From: Dinghuibacter silviterrae | GTDB lineage: Bacteria; Bacteroidota; Bacteroidia; Chitinophagales; Chitinophagaceae | Length of the DNA: 64,000 nt | NCBI RefSeq assembly: GCF_004366355.1 | Contig: NZ_SODV01000002.1 | Location: 908,768-972,767, forward strand | Direction of reading: 5' to 3' | In this document: piece by piece, positions 36,573-43,942 of the stretch | Position numbering within the stretch: the stretch's first letter is position 1 | Layout: each line of letters opens with the position of its first letter | Notes under the pieces: generated by a model | Database searches by the model: none | What the model was told of the DNA's origin: nothing | The model's input: the letters and a program-made list of their open reading frames with translations, nothing else | Position numbers and translations under genes: made by a program

Positions 36573-36890
36573 ATGTATTGTTCCAACTGCGGCGCCCAGA
36601 TCGACGATAACGCAGTCGTTTGCGTCAAATGCGGCGTTCTCACAGGCAATGTACCCGTATCCAAAGTCGCCGACCCAGACCTCGTCGGCTATGACTGGCT
36701 TACCGCGCTTCTCCTCTGCTGGTTCCTCGGCTGGTTAGGCGTACACAGCTTTTACACCAAAAAGACCGGCATCGGCATCGCCCAACTCCTCACCCTCGGC
36801 GGGTGTGGTATCTGGCAGCTTGTAGACCTTATTATGATCATCGTTGGCAGCTACCGGGATGGCCTGGGCAGACCGTTGGTCAGGAAGTAA
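36573..36890 (+). CDS. zinc-ribbon TM2-domain membrane protein
   Basis: A 105-residue protein with an N-terminal zinc ribbon (Cys3, Cys6, Cys17, Cys20 in MYCSNCG and CVKCG) and a TM2 domain: LLCWFLGWLGVHSFYTKKTG, then GIAQLLTLGGCGIWQLVDLI. TM2 proteins are small two-helix membrane proteins of unknown function. A -7-like box (TATCTTGG, 36541-36548) lies 24 nt before the start. The DUF2752 gene overlaps its 3' end by 32 nt. Confidence 0.9.
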   Translation: MYCSNCGAQIDDNAVVCVKCGVLTGNVPVSKVADPDLVGYDWLTALLLCWFLGWLGVHSFYTKKTGIGIAQLLTLGGCGIWQLVDLIMIIVGSYRDGLGRPLVRK

Positions 36891-37227
36891 ACGCACCGTC
36901 TGGGCGCTTGCGCTCCTGGCGGCACCCGTCCTGGTCTTTTGCGTGGACTATCACGCAGGAGACCGGGACCTTTCATTTTGTTTGTTCAAGCTGATGACCG
37001 GGCATCCTTGTTATGGATGCGGGACGCTCCGCGGGTTGTCCGCGGTGTTGCACCTGGACCCCATGGCGGCGTGGCGGCTCAATAAGCTCAACGCCTTGCG
37101 GATCCCGTTGCTCGGGGCGCTGTACGTGCAGGCCCTCCTAAAACTCGTCTCCCGCCGCAAAATCGTTGGCGCGGTACATCCACTGCCCGCTCGTGAAATC
37201 GGGGAAATCCACCGTCTGGAATCCTAG
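36859..37227 (+). CDS. DUF2752 membrane protein
   Basis: A 122-residue protein from the ATG at 36859. It carries the DUF2752 hallmark CLFKLMTGHPCYGCGTLRGL (Cys-Pro-x-Cys-Gly type motif) between two hydrophobic stretches. It overlaps the TM2 gene by 32 nt, a pairing that fits co-translation. The last 30 residues (from about LKLVSRRK on) are encoded opposite to the end of the oxidoreductase gene at 37138 and show no family similarity, so the stop may have drifted into the neighbour. Function unknown. Confidence 0.8.
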   Translation: MAWADRWSGSKRTVWALALLAAPVLVFCVDYHAGDRDLSFCLFKLMTGHPCYGCGTLRGLSAVLHLDPMAAWRLNKLNALRIPLLGALYVQALLKLVSRRKIVGAVHPLPAREIGEIHRLES

Positions 37228-38511
37228 CTCGATGGACGACTCGCTCAAAGGGGTGATGACGCTCCAGGTGGCGGCGTCGTAGACATCCATCGGCGTGGCG
37301 ACACCTCTCTTGATCGCTTCCACGAAGCCATGGAGTACAAAAAAGTCCATGCCTCCATGCCCGGCGCCCTCGGTATCCTTGCTCCAGCGTTGCCAAAGCG
37401 GGTGGTCGTATTTCTTCAGCCAGTCCGTGGCCACGTCCCACTCGTCCTCGTGTGCGCTTTTACCTTGTACATAGACGCTATTCGCCACGTCCATCCAAAG
37501 CCCCTCGGTGCCTTGTACCCGGAAGCCCAGGGAATAGGGGCGCGGGTTATTGGTATCGTGCTGGAGAAGCATCGTTTCTCCGTTGGCACAGTGGAGCTGT
37601 GTGGTCACGATGTCGCCCAACCGGAAACGCACCTTGGCGTTGGGATGGTTTTCTCCGCCGTTTGCCACGATATAATTGTGCAGCCCCCGGGTCTTGGTGG
37701 CAAAACTGGACAGCGACAAAAAGCGGTTCCCCCGGTTGATCCCCGTCATCATAGCCAGCGGACCGACGCCGTGTGTAGGATAAAGGTCGCCGTTCCGGTG
37801 TACCGAGTGGTTGGTCCGCCAGCGGGCTTCGGAGAAGGCCTTGGGGCCAAACTCCACGCCGTGGTTGTAGGGGGGCTGGCCGTCGTTGAACTTCACGCCC
37901 CTCAGGTCGTGCTGGTAGCCTCCCTGGAGGTGCAACAGCTCTCCAAAAACACCCTGTCGAACCATATTCAGCACTGCCATCACATCCCGGCGATAACAGA
38001 CGTTTTCCAGCATCATCACGTGCGCCTTCCGGCTTTCCGCGGCCTTGACCACGTCCCAATGGTCCTGGAGGGTGATCCCCAGGATGACTTCCGTCGCCAC
38101 GTATTTGATCCCCGCCGCAAGTGCGTCGAGCACCATGGGCGCGTGCCATTCCCAGGGCGTGGCGATGATGACCCCGTCCAACCCCTGGAGGGCAAGCAGG
38201 TCACGGTAGGCATAGTCACTCCCGGTAAATACCTTTGGCGCGGGTTTGCCGGATTTGGCAATGATGTTGTGCGCCCTTTGGAGCATCTGGTCATCCACAT
38301 CGCAGATGGCGACGACTTCCACGTCCGGGCGGCGGAGTGCCAGCGCAAGGTGGCTTTCCCCACGGAAACCCACGCCAATAATGCCAAGGCGCACCGCTTT
38401 GGCGTCCAGGTTCAAACCCGGTATCAGGGATCCGGCCAATACATTGGATCCCGCAAATAGCCCGGCAGACGCCAGGGATACGTTTTTGACGAAGTCTCTT
38501 CTGGTATGCAT
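37138..38511 (-). CDS. Tat-signal Gfo/Idh/MocA oxidoreductase
   Basis: A 457-residue protein. The start at 38511 gives a twin-arginine-type leader (MHTRRDFVKNVSLASAGLFAG), so I prefer it to the much longer open frame. The Rossmann part has VRLGIIGVGFRGESHLALAL, VVAICDVDDQML and a variant of the E-K-P motif (ATEVILGITLQDHWD). The C-terminal half is the one found in the GH109-like/exported Gfo-Idh group (GVEFGPKAFSEARWRTNHSV, YPTHGVGPLAMMTGINRG with Tyr and His at the GH109 active-site positions). This suggests a periplasmic NAD-dependent glycosidase of the GH109 type, by motif only. It overlaps the DUF2752 gene convergently by 90 nt. Confidence 0.82.
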   Translation of the reverse strand: MHTRRDFVKNVSLASAGLFAGSNVLAGSLIPGLNLDAKAVRLGIIGVGFRGESHLALALRRPDVEVVAICDVDDQMLQRAHNIIAKSGKPAPKVFTGSDYAYRDLLALQGLDGVIIATPWEWHAPMVLDALAAGIKYVATEVILGITLQDHWDVVKAAESRKAHVMMLENVCYRRDVMAVLNMVRQGVFGELLHLQGGYQHDLRGVKFNDGQPPYNHGVEFGPKAFSEARWRTNHSVHRNGDLYPTHGVGPLAMMTGINRGNRFLSLSSFATKTRGLHNYIVANGGENHPNAKVRFRLGDIVTTQLHCANGETMLLQHDTNNPRPYSLGFRVQGTEGLWMDVANSVYVQGKSAHEDEWDVATDWLKKYDHPLWQRWSKDTEGAGHGGMDFFVLHGFVEAIKRGVATPMDVYDAATWSVITPLSESSIELGFQTVDFPDFTSGQWMYRANDFAAGDEF

Positions 38512-38583
38512 GGCGTGAATATCGGGATCTTTTCCAACTAAAAATGCATCAATCGATTGCGCAATTTTTCCCGCGCCAGTCGT

Positions 38584-38591
38584 TACTTTTG
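38584..38591 (+). promoter_or_regulatory. -7 box 7 nt before an ATG (leaderless type)
   Basis: TACTTTTG is a perfect consensus -7 box, followed by TAAGATT and the ATG of the NtrC-type regulator. It supports the start at 38599 over longer frames. Confidence 0.55.
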
Positions 38592-38598
38592 TAAGATT

Positions 38599-39954
38599 AT
38601 GTCCTCCACTATTCTGATCATCGACGACGAGGAGAAGCTGCGCCAGCTCCTGGCTCGTATCCTCCAACTCGAAGGCTATCAGCTCCTGCAGGCGGGCAAC
38701 CTCCGCCAGGGTTTGCAATCGCTGCAACAACAGGAAATCGACGTTGTCATCTGTGATGTAAAGCTCCCCGACGGCAGCGGGGTGGAGGCGGTCCAGCAGA
38801 TCCGGGAAAAGTCGCCGCTGACGGAGATCATCCTGCTCACTGCTTATGGGAATATACCCGACAGTGTAAAGGCCATCAAAAACGGCGCCTTTGACTATAT
38901 CACTAAAGGCGACGACAACGACAAGATCATCCCGCTCGTGGCCCGGGCGGAAGAACGCGTCCAGATGCAGCGACGCATCACCCAGCTTGAAGCCCGGGTG
39001 GGCAAACAATACGCCTGGGACAGCATCATCGGCAAGTCAGCCTCCCTCCGCCAGGCCATTGCACTGGCACGAAAAGTAGCGGATACACCGACGACCGTTT
39101 TGCTGACAGGAGAGACGGGTACCGGAAAAGAAGTATTTGCGCAAGCCATCCACCAGGAAAGCAGCCGTAAAAACAAACCTTTTGTCGCCATCAATTGCAG
39201 CGCCTTTTCCAAAGAGCTGCTCGAAAGCGAGATCTTCGGCCACAAGGCCGGGGCGTTCACCGGGGCAACGAAGGACAAAAAGGGACTTATCGAAGAAGCC
39301 CAGGGGGGCACGCTTTTTCTTGACGAGATCGGTGAAATGCCGATGGAGCTCCAGGCCAAACTCCTCCGCGTCCTGGAAAGCAAGGAGTTTATAAAGGTAG
39401 GGGACACCAAGACCTTACGGGTGGATGTCCGGATCATCGCGGCGACCAACCGCGACCTCGCCGAAGAAGTCAAGACGGGTCACTTCCGGGAAGACCTGCT
39501 CTACCGGCTCAACGTGTTTACCATCGAACTGCCTCCGCTGCGGTCCAGAAAGGACGACATACCGGCCCTGGCCAACCATTACCTGGAGGTTTTTTCCAGT
39601 AAAACCAACCGGAAGGGGCTTACCCTCGATCCGCAAGCGCTGAGCCTCCTGGAGGCCCATGAATGGAAGGGCAACATCCGGGAGCTCAAAAACGTCCTGG
39701 AAAGGGCCGTTATCCTGGCGGAGGGCGGTGTGCTTTCCCCCGAAGACCTCCCCCTCGACATCCAGATGTCCGTTCCCCACAGCGCGCCCCACGTCCTGAG
39801 TGCCTTTGACCTGGCGAGCGTAGAAAAATTACACATCCAGCGCGTCCTAAACCATACCAAATGGAACAAGGCGGAAGCAGCGCGCCTGCTCAATATCGGG
39901 CTGACGACCCTCTACCGGAAGATCGACGAGTATAAGCTGGACGAAGGGCGGTAA
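38599..39954 (+). CDS. sigma-54-dependent response regulator (NtrC family)
   Basis: A 451-residue activator with three domains. Receiver (1-120; Asp9-Asp10, phosphoacceptor Asp53 in VICDVKLPDG, and the Lys in YITKGDD). AAA+ domain (about 145-375) with Walker A GETGTGKE (171-178), the sigma-54 contact motif GAFTGA and Walker B GGTLFLDEIGEMP. C-terminal Fis-type HTH (KWNKAEAARLLNIGLTTLYR). It must work with RpoN. A histidine kinase follows 10 nt downstream, making a two-component operon; no target promoter with a -24/-12 element was recognised in the window. Confidence 0.95.
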   Translation: MSSTILIIDDEEKLRQLLARILQLEGYQLLQAGNLRQGLQSLQQQEIDVVICDVKLPDGSGVEAVQQIREKSPLTEIILLTAYGNIPDSVKAIKNGAFDYITKGDDNDKIIPLVARAEERVQMQRRITQLEARVGKQYAWDSIIGKSASLRQAIALARKVADTPTTVLLTGETGTGKEVFAQAIHQESSRKNKPFVAINCSAFSKELLESEIFGHKAGAFTGATKDKKGLIEEAQGGTLFLDEIGEMPMELQAKLLRVLESKEFIKVGDTKTLRVDVRIIAATNRDLAEEVKTGHFREDLLYRLNVFTIELPPLRSRKDDIPALANHYLEVFSSKTNRKGLTLDPQALSLLEAHEWKGNIRELKNVLERAVILAEGGVLSPEDLPLDIQMSVPHSAPHVLSAFDLASVEKLHIQRVLNHTKWNKAEAARLLNIGLTTLYRKIDEYKLDEGR

Positions 39955-39964
39955 AAACAGGGAC

Positions 39965-41170
39965 ATGCAACTCAAAACCAAACTCACCGCGGGCCTGATT
40001 TTCCTCTTCCTGGTCATCCTTGCCCTGGGTGCAGTGGGTATTTATTCCGTTCACCGGCTCGCTGCCGATTCGGAGGCGGTCCTGCGGGACAACCAGAATT
40101 CGGTGCTTTACTGCGGGACCATGCTGGAAAGCCTGGACACGCGCGATTCTGGCTTCGCCGCTTTTGAACGCGCCCTTGTCCTCCAGGAGCACAACGTTAC
40201 CGAACCAGGAGAGGGCGCCCTTACTTCAGCCCTGAGGGCCGCTTTCGACAGCCTGAAACAGCACCCCGCCGACAGCACCCTTTACCCCCGTGTCCGGCAA
40301 CTTCTTTATGGCATTTCCGAAGTCAACGAACGGCCGATCCAGCGCAAAAGCCAGGTGGCGACCAATACGGCCCACCGGGCCATTCTCTGGATGAGCCTGA
40401 TCGTTGCGGCCCTGACCCTGGTCGCCCTGCTCTTTATCCTGAACTTCCCCGAGGCGGTGTCCCGCCCCATCCAGGAGCAAAACGAGGCCAAAACCAATTT
40501 TATCGCCACGATTTCCCACGAGCTCAAAACCCCCTTGTCCTCCATAAAAATGGCCGGGCGCCTCCTGGAAGACGAACGGGTCGGTGCCCTGAACGCGGAG
40601 CAGAAGGAATTGGTCGGCCAGGTCACCGACGACGCCAACCGTCTCCTGCGCATCACGGGTGAACTGCTCCACCTCACCCAGGCGGAGACGGGTCGTATCC
40701 AGCTCCAGATCAACCTCGTGGCGCCCTCGCTGATCGTAGAAACGGCCACCCGAGCGGTGTCCTTCCAGGCCCACCAGAAAAGCATCCAGATCGTCACGGA
40801 TGTCCAGGACGAAGACTATCTGGTCTATGCAGATGCGGAAAAGTCGTCCTGGGTCCTGATCAACTACCTCACCAACGCCATCCGCTATTCCCGGGAGGAT
40901 GGGCTCGTCACGGTGACCGTACAGGCACACGACCAAGGGACCGTGGGTTTTGTCGTCCGTGACCAGGGCCCCGGTATAGATGCAAAGTACCTGCCGAAAC
41001 TCTTCGACCGGTACTTTCGCGTTCCCGGCAACCGGGATCAGACCGGCAGCGGTCTGGGGCTGGCTATTTCCAAGGAATTTATCGAAGCCCAGGGGGGCAC
41101 CGTCGGGGTGTGGAGCGAGCCGGGGTATGGGTCCGCGTTTAGCTTCGAGCTGCCCGGGGCGAAGACCTGA
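39965..41170 (+). CDS. sensor histidine kinase (partner of the NtrC-type regulator)
   Basis: A 401-residue membrane kinase: TM1 (about 9-30), a short periplasmic helical part (about 31-130), TM2 (about 140-160), then HisKA with His185 (ISHELKTPLSS) and HATPase_c with N box (LINYLTNAIRYS), G1 (VRDQGPGID) and G2 (GSGLGLAISKEF). The periplasmic part is small and compositionally like a four-helix sensor, without recognised ligand motif. The gene follows the regulator by 10 nt and ends 1 nt from the convergent secreted-protein gene. Confidence 0.93.
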   Translation: MQLKTKLTAGLIFLFLVILALGAVGIYSVHRLAADSEAVLRDNQNSVLYCGTMLESLDTRDSGFAAFERALVLQEHNVTEPGEGALTSALRAAFDSLKQHPADSTLYPRVRQLLYGISEVNERPIQRKSQVATNTAHRAILWMSLIVAALTLVALLFILNFPEAVSRPIQEQNEAKTNFIATISHELKTPLSSIKMAGRLLEDERVGALNAEQKELVGQVTDDANRLLRITGELLHLTQAETGRIQLQINLVAPSLIVETATRAVSFQAHQKSIQIVTDVQDEDYLVYADAEKSSWVLINYLTNAIRYSREDGLVTVTVQAHDQGTVGFVVRDQGPGIDAKYLPKLFDRYFRVPGNRDQTGSGLGLAISKEFIEAQGGTVGVWSEPGYGSAFSFELPGAKT

Positions 41171-41171
41171 G

Positions 41172-41672
41172 TTACAACCCCGCGCTGTCGCGGAATTCCG
41201 CCCTGTGCGCACCGATCATTTTCCCATCCGCTGTAAAGGTCAGCAGGTAATCTGTTGTAAAGACGTCGTGGTGATCGGAATCATAGTAATTGCCATCATC
41301 CACCGCGATGACATACGTGCTTCCCTCGGGTGTAATAACCTCTTTGATCCCGTCGATGTTACAACCCTCATACCCGCTGTGCCGGAAACCCTGCCGGACG
41401 CCATCGGGAATCCGGTGGGTCGGCGCGTAGATCCGGACGGTTTTTTCCCATTTCCCATTGGTTTGGAAAACGGCGGTATACTTGACGTCATGGAGCTTGA
41501 AGCGGACGGCATAGTCATTGAGGCTCACCGGCATCCACTTTTTGACCAGGGCGTCGGGATAGCGTTTTTCAAAAGAGGAAGTCACGGCGGCAGGGACGGT
41601 GCCTGTCGGTTTATACGCCGCAAGGGTGGGGGACACGGCCCCTATCAGGAGTAGAAAAAATAGTGTTTTCAT
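41172..41672 (-). CDS. PepSY-like secreted protein
   Basis: A 166-residue exported protein (signal peptide MKTLFFLLLIGAVSPTLA/A). It contains repeats of the form VPAAVTSSFEKRYPDALVKKW and LNDYAVRFKLHDVKYTAVFQ, characteristic of the Bacteroidota PepSY-like/BLIP-like small periplasmic proteins (DUF2874-type). Function unknown. It lies between two two-component systems and reads toward the first kinase. Confidence 0.7.
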   Translation of the reverse strand: MKTLFFLLLIGAVSPTLAAYKPTGTVPAAVTSSFEKRYPDALVKKWMPVSLNDYAVRFKLHDVKYTAVFQTNGKWEKTVRIYAPTHRIPDGVRQGFRHSGYEGCNIDGIKEVITPEGSTYVIAVDDGNYYDSDHHDVFTTDYLLTFTADGKMIGAHRAEFRDSAGL

Positions 41673-41799
41673 GATGCTGTTATTTGATTCAAAAGTAAAC
41701 AGGGACGCGGCGTTCCGGAAAATCCGGGGCGTTGTTTAACAGGATTTACCGTCTGTGATTAAAAGGGGATTAAAATGCGCACCGCCCCCTGCCGGAAGC

Positions 41800-41807
41800 T
41801 ATCTTTG
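41800..41807 (+). promoter_or_regulatory. -7 box 4 nt before an ATG (leaderless type)
   Basis: TATCTTTG (perfect consensus), then TCTC, then the ATG of the OmpR-type regulator at 41812. This decides the start: an in-frame ATG-like start at 41755 would lie upstream of the promoter. Confidence 0.6.
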
Positions 41808-41811
41808 TCTC

Positions 41812-42504
41812 ATGGAAAGCGCCCGCATTCTCCTGGTGGAAGACGAAAGAAAGATCGCGGAATCCCTGCAACAGGGGCTGGGTGAACAACAGTTTTCGGT
41901 GGATATCGCCCGGGACGGCCTGGAGGGTAAAAAACGGTCCCAGGAGACCCCTTATGACCTGTACATCATCGACATCAACCTCCCCCTCCTCGACGGATAC
42001 GAGCTTTGCCGGCTCGTCCGGGCTTCCGACGAGCACGCCAAAATCATCCTCCTGACCGCCCTGGGTACGACCGAACACAAGCTCAACGGCTTCCAGGCGG
42101 GTGCGGACGACTATATTGTCAAACCCTTCGACTTCAAGGAGCTGGTGGCGCGTGTCGGGGTCTTGCTCAGACGGTCTCCGGCGTTTGTCGCTGAAAAGCG
42201 GTATCTCCACGCGGCCAACCTGACCATGTACCTGGACACACAGGAAGTGACCCGGGACGGCCTGGCGATTGCGCTTACGGCCAAGGAATTCCAGTTGTTG
42301 GAATACCTCGTTCGGAATAAGAACAAGATCGTGTCCCGGGTGGACATTGCCCGGGATGTCTGGGACATCGACTGGGAAACAAGGACCAATGTGATCGATG
42401 TATACGTGAACTTTCTGCGTAAAAAGATCGACCGGGATTTCAACCCCAAATTGATCCATACCCTGGTGGGGAGAGGGTACATCCTCAAAGACCATCTGCT
42501 TTGA
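41812..42504 (+). CDS. OmpR-family response regulator
   Basis: A 230-residue regulator starting MESARILLVEDE. Receiver domain with Glu10-Asp11, phosphoacceptor Asp54 (YIIDINLP), Thr in LLTALG and Lys in IVKPFDF, followed by a winged-helix DNA-binding domain (ALTAKEFQLLEYLVRNKNKI, VYVNFLRKKID, LVGRGYIL). A longer frame starting at 41755 is rejected because the -7 box at 41800 lies inside it and the extra residues are not receiver-like. The kinase gene starts with a TTG overlapping its stop. The pair resembles CusRS/RprXY-type systems. Confidence 0.95.
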   Translation: MESARILLVEDERKIAESLQQGLGEQQFSVDIARDGLEGKKRSQETPYDLYIIDINLPLLDGYELCRLVRASDEHAKIILLTALGTTEHKLNGFQAGADDYIVKPFDFKELVARVGVLLRRSPAFVAEKRYLHAANLTMYLDTQEVTRDGLAIALTAKEFQLLEYLVRNKNKIVSRVDIARDVWDIDWETRTNVIDVYVNFLRKKIDRDFNPKLIHTLVGRGYILKDHLL

Positions 42505-43889
42505 CCATTAGGTATAAAATACAATTGTTGTTTGTATTGCTGGTGAGCGGGATCATCGCCCTGCTCGCCGCGTCGGTGTATTACCTTTTCGCCCTGGAGC
42601 GCCGGGAAGCCTTCCGGGCTCACCTGAAAAGCAGGGCCAACTATAGCGCGCAATTGTATGACCTCTTAGGGGACAGCGCTTATGCGCGACTGTCAGGTAT
42701 GGATTCATCGCTGTCGGCGGGTTTTTTGCCGCGGCGCACGATTGCCCTGTTCCAGGCCGGGGAGCCACCGGTCTTTCAATTTCAGGGCAAGGACACCCAG
42801 CGTTTCGCCCTCGATCCGCAAACGCTCCAGGCGGTCGGACGGACAGGCGAAGCCTTTTTTACGCTGGACACGCGGGAGGCGATCGCTTTGAAGCGAAGGG
42901 CAGGGGGAAAGGAGGTCATCGTGGCGGTAGCGGCGCGCGATGTCGAAGGGCTGGCCCGCCTGGACGAGCTGCTCAAGATCCTCCTGGGGAGCCTTCCCGT
43001 GTCGGTGTTGCTGACCGCCATCGCGGGCAGCATTTTTGCAAGACGCCTGATCCGGCCCGTAACGACCATCATCCGGGAAGTCAACGACCTTTCCTCGGAC
43101 AACCTGGCGCACCGTATCGACGCCGGGGACAATAAGGACGAGCTGAGCCAGCTGGCGGATACCTTCAACCGTCTCCTGGACCGTCTCCAGGAATCCTTTG
43201 ATATGCAACGCCGGTTTATCGCCAATGCGTCCCACGAGCTGTCGACGCCGCTGACGTCCATCTCCAGCCAGCTCGAAGTAGCCTTGCAACGGGAGCGCGG
43301 CGGAGCGGAATACAAACAGGTCTTGTTGTCCGTCCACGAAGACGTCATCCAACTGCGCCGCCTGACGCGGAGCCTGCTGGAGCTGGCCAAGGCCGACACG
43401 AGTGGAGGCATGGAGCTGACGGGCGTCCGGGTGGACGAGGTTTTGCTAAAGGTTGCCTCCGACATGGGGCAACTCCGCCGGCAATATATTGTCGACCTTC
43501 ATTTCGGCGAATTCCCCGAGGACGAACCCGATTGCCTGGTGTTCGGCAGCTATGAGCTCCTCTACAGTGCCTTTCGGAATGTCGTGGAGAACGGCTGTAA
43601 ATACGCCGCGGACCATACTGTAGAAGTACACCTATACTATGCCCGGCAGGGGATCAGCGTTTGCGTCACCACCAACGGCAATCCCATCAACGAGGAAGAC
43701 TACGACAAAATCTTTCAGCCCTTTTTCCGGGGGGGCACCGCCGGCGACTATAGCGGCTGGGGACTCGGGCTGACGCTCGCCCGGAGTATCATACGCCTGC
43801 ACAAGGGCACGATCGAAGTGACCGGGGACCGGGACCTTCGGAGTACCACCTTTATCGTGACATTGCCTCCTTCTTCAGCGAAGGTTTGA
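42501..43889 (+). CDS. HAMP-domain sensor histidine kinase, TTG start
   Basis: A 462-residue kinase: TM1 (about 8-30), a periplasmic domain (about 31-155), TM2 (about 160-180), HAMP (about 183-235), HisKA with His245 (NASHELSTPLTS) and HATPase_c (FRNVVENGCKYA, GWGLGLTLARSI). The start TTG at 42501 overlaps the regulator stop (TTGA), typical for coupled two-component genes; no ATG fits. A hairpin terminator follows at 43900-43925. It points toward the second efflux operon, and control of that operon is a reasonable guess, not shown. Confidence 0.93.
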   Translation: MTIRYKIQLLFVLLVSGIIALLAASVYYLFALERREAFRAHLKSRANYSAQLYDLLGDSAYARLSGMDSSLSAGFLPRRTIALFQAGEPPVFQFQGKDTQRFALDPQTLQAVGRTGEAFFTLDTREAIALKRRAGGKEVIVAVAARDVEGLARLDELLKILLGSLPVSVLLTAIAGSIFARRLIRPVTTIIREVNDLSSDNLAHRIDAGDNKDELSQLADTFNRLLDRLQESFDMQRRFIANASHELSTPLTSISSQLEVALQRERGGAEYKQVLLSVHEDVIQLRRLTRSLLELAKADTSGGMELTGVRVDEVLLKVASDMGQLRRQYIVDLHFGEFPEDEPDCLVFGSYELLYSAFRNVVENGCKYAADHTVEVHLYYARQGISVCVTTNGNPINEEDYDKIFQPFFRGGTAGDYSGWGLGLTLARSIIRLHKGTIEVTGDRDLRSTTFIVTLPPSSAKV

Positions 43890-43893
43890 GCAC

Positions 43894-43925
43894 AAAAAAG
43901 CCGGCCCAGAAGAGCCGGCCGTTTT
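43894..43925. terminator. bidirectional hairpin between the kinase and the RND gene
   Basis: Two copies of the self-complementary GCCGGC (43900-43905 and 43914-43919) form a stem with an 8-nt loop, with a run of six A before and TTTT after, so the structure could stop transcription from either side. It sits between the convergent genes ending at 43889 and 43943. Confidence 0.7.
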
Positions 43926-43942
43926 CACACATAATGGGTACA

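Noticed and set aside
38512-39009. Long N-terminal extension of the Tat-type oxidoreductase
   Set aside because: It would be antisense to the NtrC-type regulator; the ATG at 38511 begins a clear twin-arginine leader.
41755-41811. N-terminal extension of the OmpR-type regulator
   Set aside because: A perfect -7 box (41800-41807) lies within it, and the receiver domain starts normally at the ATG 41812.
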